A stretch of DNA of 35,273 nt, from positions 1-35,273 of the forward strand of contig JAGVYH010000011.1 in the NCBI GenBank assembly GCA_018303325.1, given 5' to 3'. Position 1 is the stretch's first letter. The number at the start of each line of letters is the position of its first letter. This document shows, piece by piece, positions 32,041 to 35,273 of the stretch. The notes under the pieces were generated by a model. That model saw nothing but the letters and a program-made list of their open reading frames with translations, did not search any database and had not been told where the DNA came from. The position numbers and the translations under genes are program-made. Source of the DNA: Candidatus Woesearchaeota archaeon. GTDB taxonomy: Archaea; Nanobdellota; Nanobdellia; Woesearchaeales; DSVV01.

Positions 32041-32130
32041 TCCGCCCACAACTCGTTTATGGAACGCAGTCCACGTCCCATGAAAAATTAAAAAAGGTGC
32101 TAGCGGCGATAATTCATCGTAACTAGCCCC
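32041..32130. repeat. Spacer-frame element C, short form
   Basis: The left frame (CCGCCCACAACTCGTTTATG, then CCCATGAAAAATTA) is followed by a short cargo GGTGCTAG-CGGCGATAATTCATCG-TAACTAGCCCC (32097-32131), the core of the hairpin in element B without its repeats. The right frame is not seen. It lies between spt5 and the next gene. Confidence 0.65.
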
Positions 32131-32179
32131 AGAGACTAAAAGAATATAAAAAGAGAATATCAAAAAAAGAGGGAAAATT

Positions 32180-33835
32180 ATGAAAAAACTAAACCATTTA
32201 TCTATATTTTTATCTACGCTCTTTTTACCGCTGATTTTCTTTTCAGTTATCCTGCTCTCGGTTTCCATGCTTTCTCTTCCTCTGCTTTCAATATCATCTT
32301 TATCTGTTTTTGGCTATGATTGCACTGAACTGATAGATGGAGACAATATTAATGGTAATATAGTTCTTTGTGAAAGCGAATATTCTTTGACAGACAGCCT
32401 GAAAATTTCAGATGATGCCACTCTTGATTGCAATAATGCAATTATAAAAGGCAATGATGTAATTGACGGATTAATTATCAAAGAAAATAAAAATATAGTC
32501 GTGAAAAACTGTAAATTCTCAAATTTTTTATCTGGCATAAGTGTTCTTGATTCTGAAAATATTGAAATAACAGAAAACACAATTGAAAATAATATTAATG
32601 GCGTATCTGTTTCCACGTCGAAAGAAATCAAAGTGAACAAAAATAATATTAAAAGCAATTCAGTTGTGGCATTGCATTTCACAAACTGCGTAAACTGCGA
32701 GCATACAGGAAACACCTTGGAAGATAATGCAAATGCAATGAAAATCGAATATACTTGTTATACAGGAGATGGCGTCTGCCCAAGCAGTTGTACTCCAAGT
32801 AATGACAACGATTGCCAAACGCAGAATCAGAATCAATCTCAAACCCAGCCAACAGATCCTTCAATTGAAAATGATAATAATGATTTAACGACAATTACCG
32901 GCGCTGTTATTGGCGTACCAGATGAAACAACAAGTGATAATACTGCTGGAGCAGATACTGCAGCAGAAGCTGATTCTGAACCACAGAAAGCAGAAGATAC
33001 TATTGATTTTAATCTTATAGCTGAAAATGATGAGTTGCTTCAGGAAGCAGAGGTTCAACCACAATCTAATGTCGTTTATCCTATTGTTGAGACAGATGAT
33101 AATAGTTTAACAACACCTGTTTTAACTGCATTAGGATTTAATGCAGAGAAGCATTTTGAAATTTTAGAAGATGTTGAACTAACTATGAAGAGAAGTGTTT
33201 ATGAAGACAGAACAGTTATAGAAATAACAATCCTCCCTAAAACCTATTTCACTTTGCTGGAATTTTATGAATATTTTCCTAAAGATATACTGGCAGATGC
33301 CTCTCAATTGAGCTCAAATGTTCCGTTTACTGCTGTTAAGAACCTGCAGGCAGCAAAAGTAAAGTTAACCAACATAAAAAAAGGAAGTGAAAATATTATA
33401 TCATTTACCATAGACAAACAGCTTCCAAAGAAACAAAAAACATACACTGTTTTTGCAAAGGCATACCCAAAAAAGGATTGGCTGTTTAACCTTTTGTTTG
33501 TGCTGGTTGTCTTGCTGTTCATTGATTATCTATTCAGCGTAAGATCAACTTTAAAAACATATTCAATGTATCTGCATGGTCATATGAACGAAAGATACAT
33601 GATAATTACAAATAAGGCTTATACCTATTGGTTTTATCTTGTGCCATTTGTTATGCTTGTTTCATTTATATTTGAAGCGAGTATAAAAGCACAGATAGGA
33701 TTATGGGTGTTTAGAATATTCAGTGTCATTATCTTTGTATGTTATTTGACCATGATGATAGCTGTTTCAGTAGACATAATGACTTTCAAGAAGAGATACA
33801 GTCTTCATACAAGAACACCAAAGCATAAGCAATGA
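32180..33835 (+). CDS. Beta-helix membrane protein (NosD-like repeats)
   Basis: This 551-residue protein has a signal sequence or membrane segment at residues 8-45. A parallel beta-helix follows from about 60 to 195, with repeats such as NKNIVVKNCKFSNFLSGISV and NIEITENTIENNINGVSV, as in NosD/pectate-lyase type proteins. Next is a linker with a C-x4-C-x3-C-x7-C cluster (CYTGDGVCPSSCTPSNDNDC) and an acidic Thr/Gln-rich stretch. Then comes a beta-rich domain (310-430) and three membrane segments (434-455, 481-500, 505-530). It is probably a surface protein anchored at its C terminus. The ligand is unknown. Confidence 0.78.
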   Translation: MKKLNHLSIFLSTLFLPLIFFSVILLSVSMLSLPLLSISSLSVFGYDCTELIDGDNINGNIVLCESEYSLTDSLKISDDATLDCNNAIIKGNDVIDGLIIKENKNIVVKNCKFSNFLSGISVLDSENIEITENTIENNINGVSVSTSKEIKVNKNNIKSNSVVALHFTNCVNCEHTGNTLEDNANAMKIEYTCYTGDGVCPSSCTPSNDNDCQTQNQNQSQTQPTDPSIENDNNDLTTITGAVIGVPDETTSDNTAGADTAAEADSEPQKAEDTIDFNLIAENDELLQEAEVQPQSNVVYPIVETDDNSLTTPVLTALGFNAEKHFEILEDVELTMKRSVYEDRTVIEITILPKTYFTLLEFYEYFPKDILADASQLSSNVPFTAVKNLQAAKVKLTNIKKGSENIISFTIDKQLPKKQKTYTVFAKAYPKKDWLFNLLFVLVVLLFIDYLFSVRSTLKTYSMYLHGHMNERYMIITNKAYTYWFYLVPFVMLVSFIFEASIKAQIGLWVFRIFSVIIFVCYLTMMIAVSVDIMTFKKRYSLHTRTPKHKQ

Positions 33836-33906
33836 GTAATGGCAAGAGAGGCTTAACATACTTATTAATTTATATTGTTCAACAATATTTAAATTCCAAC
33901 AATAAA

Positions 33907-33916
33907 CTTTATAAAT
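33907..33916 (+). promoter_or_regulatory. TATA box for rpl10e
   Basis: CTTTATAAAT ends 24 bases before the ATG at 33940, so the rpl10e message is predicted to be leaderless and separately promoted from the upstream gene. Confidence 0.7.
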
Positions 33917-33939
33917 ACCCTCTTATTTTTTAATGTAAA

Positions 33940-34461
33940 ATGGCAAAACTGAGAAAAGGCGTTTCTTACAGATTCCTGGAAAGGCCTTATACAAGAAAAT
34001 CAAAGTACAGAAAGCTTAATTATGTCAGGGCAAGCCCTACTTCAAAAATCGTAAGATATGATATGGGCAATCTCTCAAAACAATTTCCTTTTCAATTAGA
34101 TGTTCTCGCAATGGATTCTTTGCAGTTAAGGCATAATGCACTTGAATCTGCAAGATTAACTTGTAACAGATCATTGGAAAAAAATTTAGGTAAGTTTGGC
34201 TTTTATTTAAAATTAAGGGTATACCCGCATCATATTCTCAGAGAAAATCCGCTTGCAACAGGCGCAGGAGCAGACAGATTAAGTACAGGAATGGCTCGTG
34301 CATTTGGAAAACCAGTAGGCATTGCTGCAAGAGTTAAAAAAGGACAGGTAATCTTTTCAGTCAGAGTTGAAAAACAGCACGCTGACACGGCAAAAAAGGC
34401 ATTAAATAAAATTAAACACAAGATACCTTGTCAATGCAGGATTGTAGAAGTTATAAATTGA
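33940..34461 (+). CDS. rpl10e: Ribosomal protein uL16 (archaeal L10e)
   Basis: This 173-residue protein is the archaeal uL16 of the large subunit, near the A-site tRNA. MAKLRKGVSYRFLERPYTRK, the PHHILRENPLATGAGADRLS loop that reaches the peptidyl transferase centre, and GKPVGIAARVKKGQ are diagnostic. The length is normal. It stands alone, without other ribosomal protein genes. Confidence 0.96.
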   Translation: MAKLRKGVSYRFLERPYTRKSKYRKLNYVRASPTSKIVRYDMGNLSKQFPFQLDVLAMDSLQLRHNALESARLTCNRSLEKNLGKFGFYLKLRVYPHHILRENPLATGAGADRLSTGMARAFGKPVGIAARVKKGQVIFSVRVEKQHADTAKKALNKIKHKIPCQCRIVEVIN

Positions 34462-34501
34462 AATTTAAAAAAAGCGTATGTGATAAGTCCACAACTTTTG
34501 T

Positions 34502-34992
34502 TTATAAATCAAGATCACGCCAGTTAAGGTTTATTATCTCGCTGATTCGTAAACCAGCTGAATAACCTATTTGTAGAATTAACCGATGATTAATGTTCTT
34601 TGTAGCAGAAATAAGGGATTCAATTTCTTCTTTAGAAAGTACCACTGGAAGCCTCTTTTCCCGTTTAAGATTGGGCAGATTGTTAAGAATATCTTGTATT
34701 CCGAGAAATGCTCCTTGCATTTCTGGAACAAGAAATCCTTCAGATTTCTTTGTTTCTGAGCTATCTTTTTTAATTGTATTAAGACAGAATTTAATTGCAA
34801 AACTAGCAGATCTTACTGTTTCGTCAGAATTATCTTTCGCTATTAATCCAAGAAGGAATTCTCTGGGTGTTTTCCCGAGGATACAAATTTCTTAATGTGA
34901 TGCAGATAATTATCTATTGTCTTTTGCGAATATCCTTTAAGTTTATATTCTTGCACAACAATTGATTCTATTTCTGTTTTGTTAATGGGCAA
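34502..34992 (-). pseudogene. Decayed tyrosine recombinase/integrase
   Basis: Reading leftwards from about 34992 (possible TTG start), the first frame gives a core-binding start (YKLKGYSQKTIDNYLHHIKKF). At the T-run near 34869-34873 the frame shifts by one base, and the sequence continues as TPREFLLGLIAKDN, then RLPVVLSKEEIESLISATKN, and IGYSAGLRISEIINLNW. The last holds the first catalytic arginine of the family. It stops at TAA (34502-34504) after RDLDL, so the K, H-x2-R, H/W and tyrosine residues are all missing. Frameshifted and truncated, it is a relic of an integrase or XerC-like gene. Confidence 0.8.
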
Positions 34993-35057
34993 TTAATTCA
35001 TTATTGGATTGAAAAAAACCACAGATATATAAAATTACGCATTTTAGGGCAAATTTC

Positions 35058-35090
35058 GGTATTAAGCGTAATAAAACTACGCTTAATACC
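35058..35090. repeat. Perfect 13-bp palindrome near the IS start
   Basis: GGTATTAAGCGTA (35058-35070) pairs exactly with TACGCTTAATACC (35078-35090), loop ATAAAAC. It lies about 90 bases before the transposase start, between the integrase relic and the insertion sequence. It may be a terminator, a target site structure, or part of the element end. Confidence 0.55.
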
Positions 35091-35176
35091 TCAGACTGTC
35101 TCACAATTCACAAGTTTTAAATACTTATTCTCGTCAGCAAATTGGTTGTAACTCGTCGGAGAAAGAGGTGATTATT

Positions 35177-35273
35177 GTGGTGTATAAACAAACACAGAAA
35201 AATCAGAATTGGCTGCTTCCCTTAGACATCAAAGAGATGATTCCAAAGGATCATGTCTGCTTCTTAGTAGAGG
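35177..35273 (+). mobile_element. Start of an IS1182-like transposase gene (partial)
   Basis: A reading frame starts at GTG (35177, or the next GTG at 35180) behind GAGGTGATT and runs off the window end. The first residues (YKQTQKNQNWLLPLDIKEMI, then PKDHVCFLVE) match the N terminus of IS1182/IS5-type transposases, in which a phrase like LLP..L.E.IP.DH...FV stands at the start. Only 32 residues are visible, so the family is probable but not certain. The left terminal repeat would be expected between about 35040 and 35150. Confidence 0.62.

Noticed and set aside
34593-34895. 100-codon plus-strand frame
   Set aside because: It is antisense to the recombinase relic, whose own frames show clear family motifs; this frame has none.

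Overview
The window is AT-rich archaeal DNA. The single-copy core genes (RpoH, RNA polymerase B and A both encoded in two pieces, L30e, archaeal NusA, S12, S7, uL16/L10e, SecE, Spt5), intron-containing tRNA genes and leaderless starts behind TATA boxes all say Archaea. The small, lineage-specific gene set, lysine- and asparagine-rich proteins and sporadic bacterial-type genes (MutL) suggest a DPANN archaeon of the Woesearchaeota/Pacearchaeota kind. That placement is inference; no phylogeny was possible.

Layout. 1-1060: tRNA-Asp and tRNA-Lys, both with introns, then a tandem hairpin repeat. 1063-11190: rpoH-rpoB''-rpoB'-rpoA'-rpoA''-rpl30e-nusA-rps12-rps7, the archaeal RNA polymerase/streptomycin-type cluster without the elongation factor genes. 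11270-18740: a large secreted multidomain protein, a small RHH-type protein, a membrane protein, ornithine carbamoyltransferase, a tRNA dihydrouridine synthase and a HAD hydrolase with a twin-arginine signal. 18800-21190: an MNT-HEPN toxin-antitoxin pair whose HEPN gene has an in-frame stop, an odd class II tRNA, and a trypsin-fold protease. 21449-28090: MutL, IPP isomerase, a CheR-like methyltransferase, a membrane-anchored protein with a duplicated 3' end, two small HTH-type genes and a phospholipase D-family protein. 28580-34460: long FKBP-type prolyl isomerase, FtsZ, SecE, Spt5, a beta-helix membrane protein and uL16. 34500-35273: a decayed tyrosine recombinase and the start of an IS1182-like transposase.

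How they work together. The first 11 kb and the FtsZ-SecE-Spt5 cluster are transcription, translation, secretion and division housekeeping. Between them lies an accessory set of single genes with no obvious shared pathway.

The most striking content is non-coding. (1) Two of three tRNA genes carry an intron at the non-canonical T-loop position 59/60, each with a convincing bulge-helix-bulge. (2) One of them is a class II, Ser-like tRNA whose anticodon loop reads GAA (Phe). (3) Nearly every long spacer is packed with hairpins. Some belong to families with conserved ends but different, self-complementary arms, and others sit as interchangeable cargo inside a conserved spacer frame. (4) A nested, roughly 185-nt potential RNA structure lies between rpl30e and nusA.
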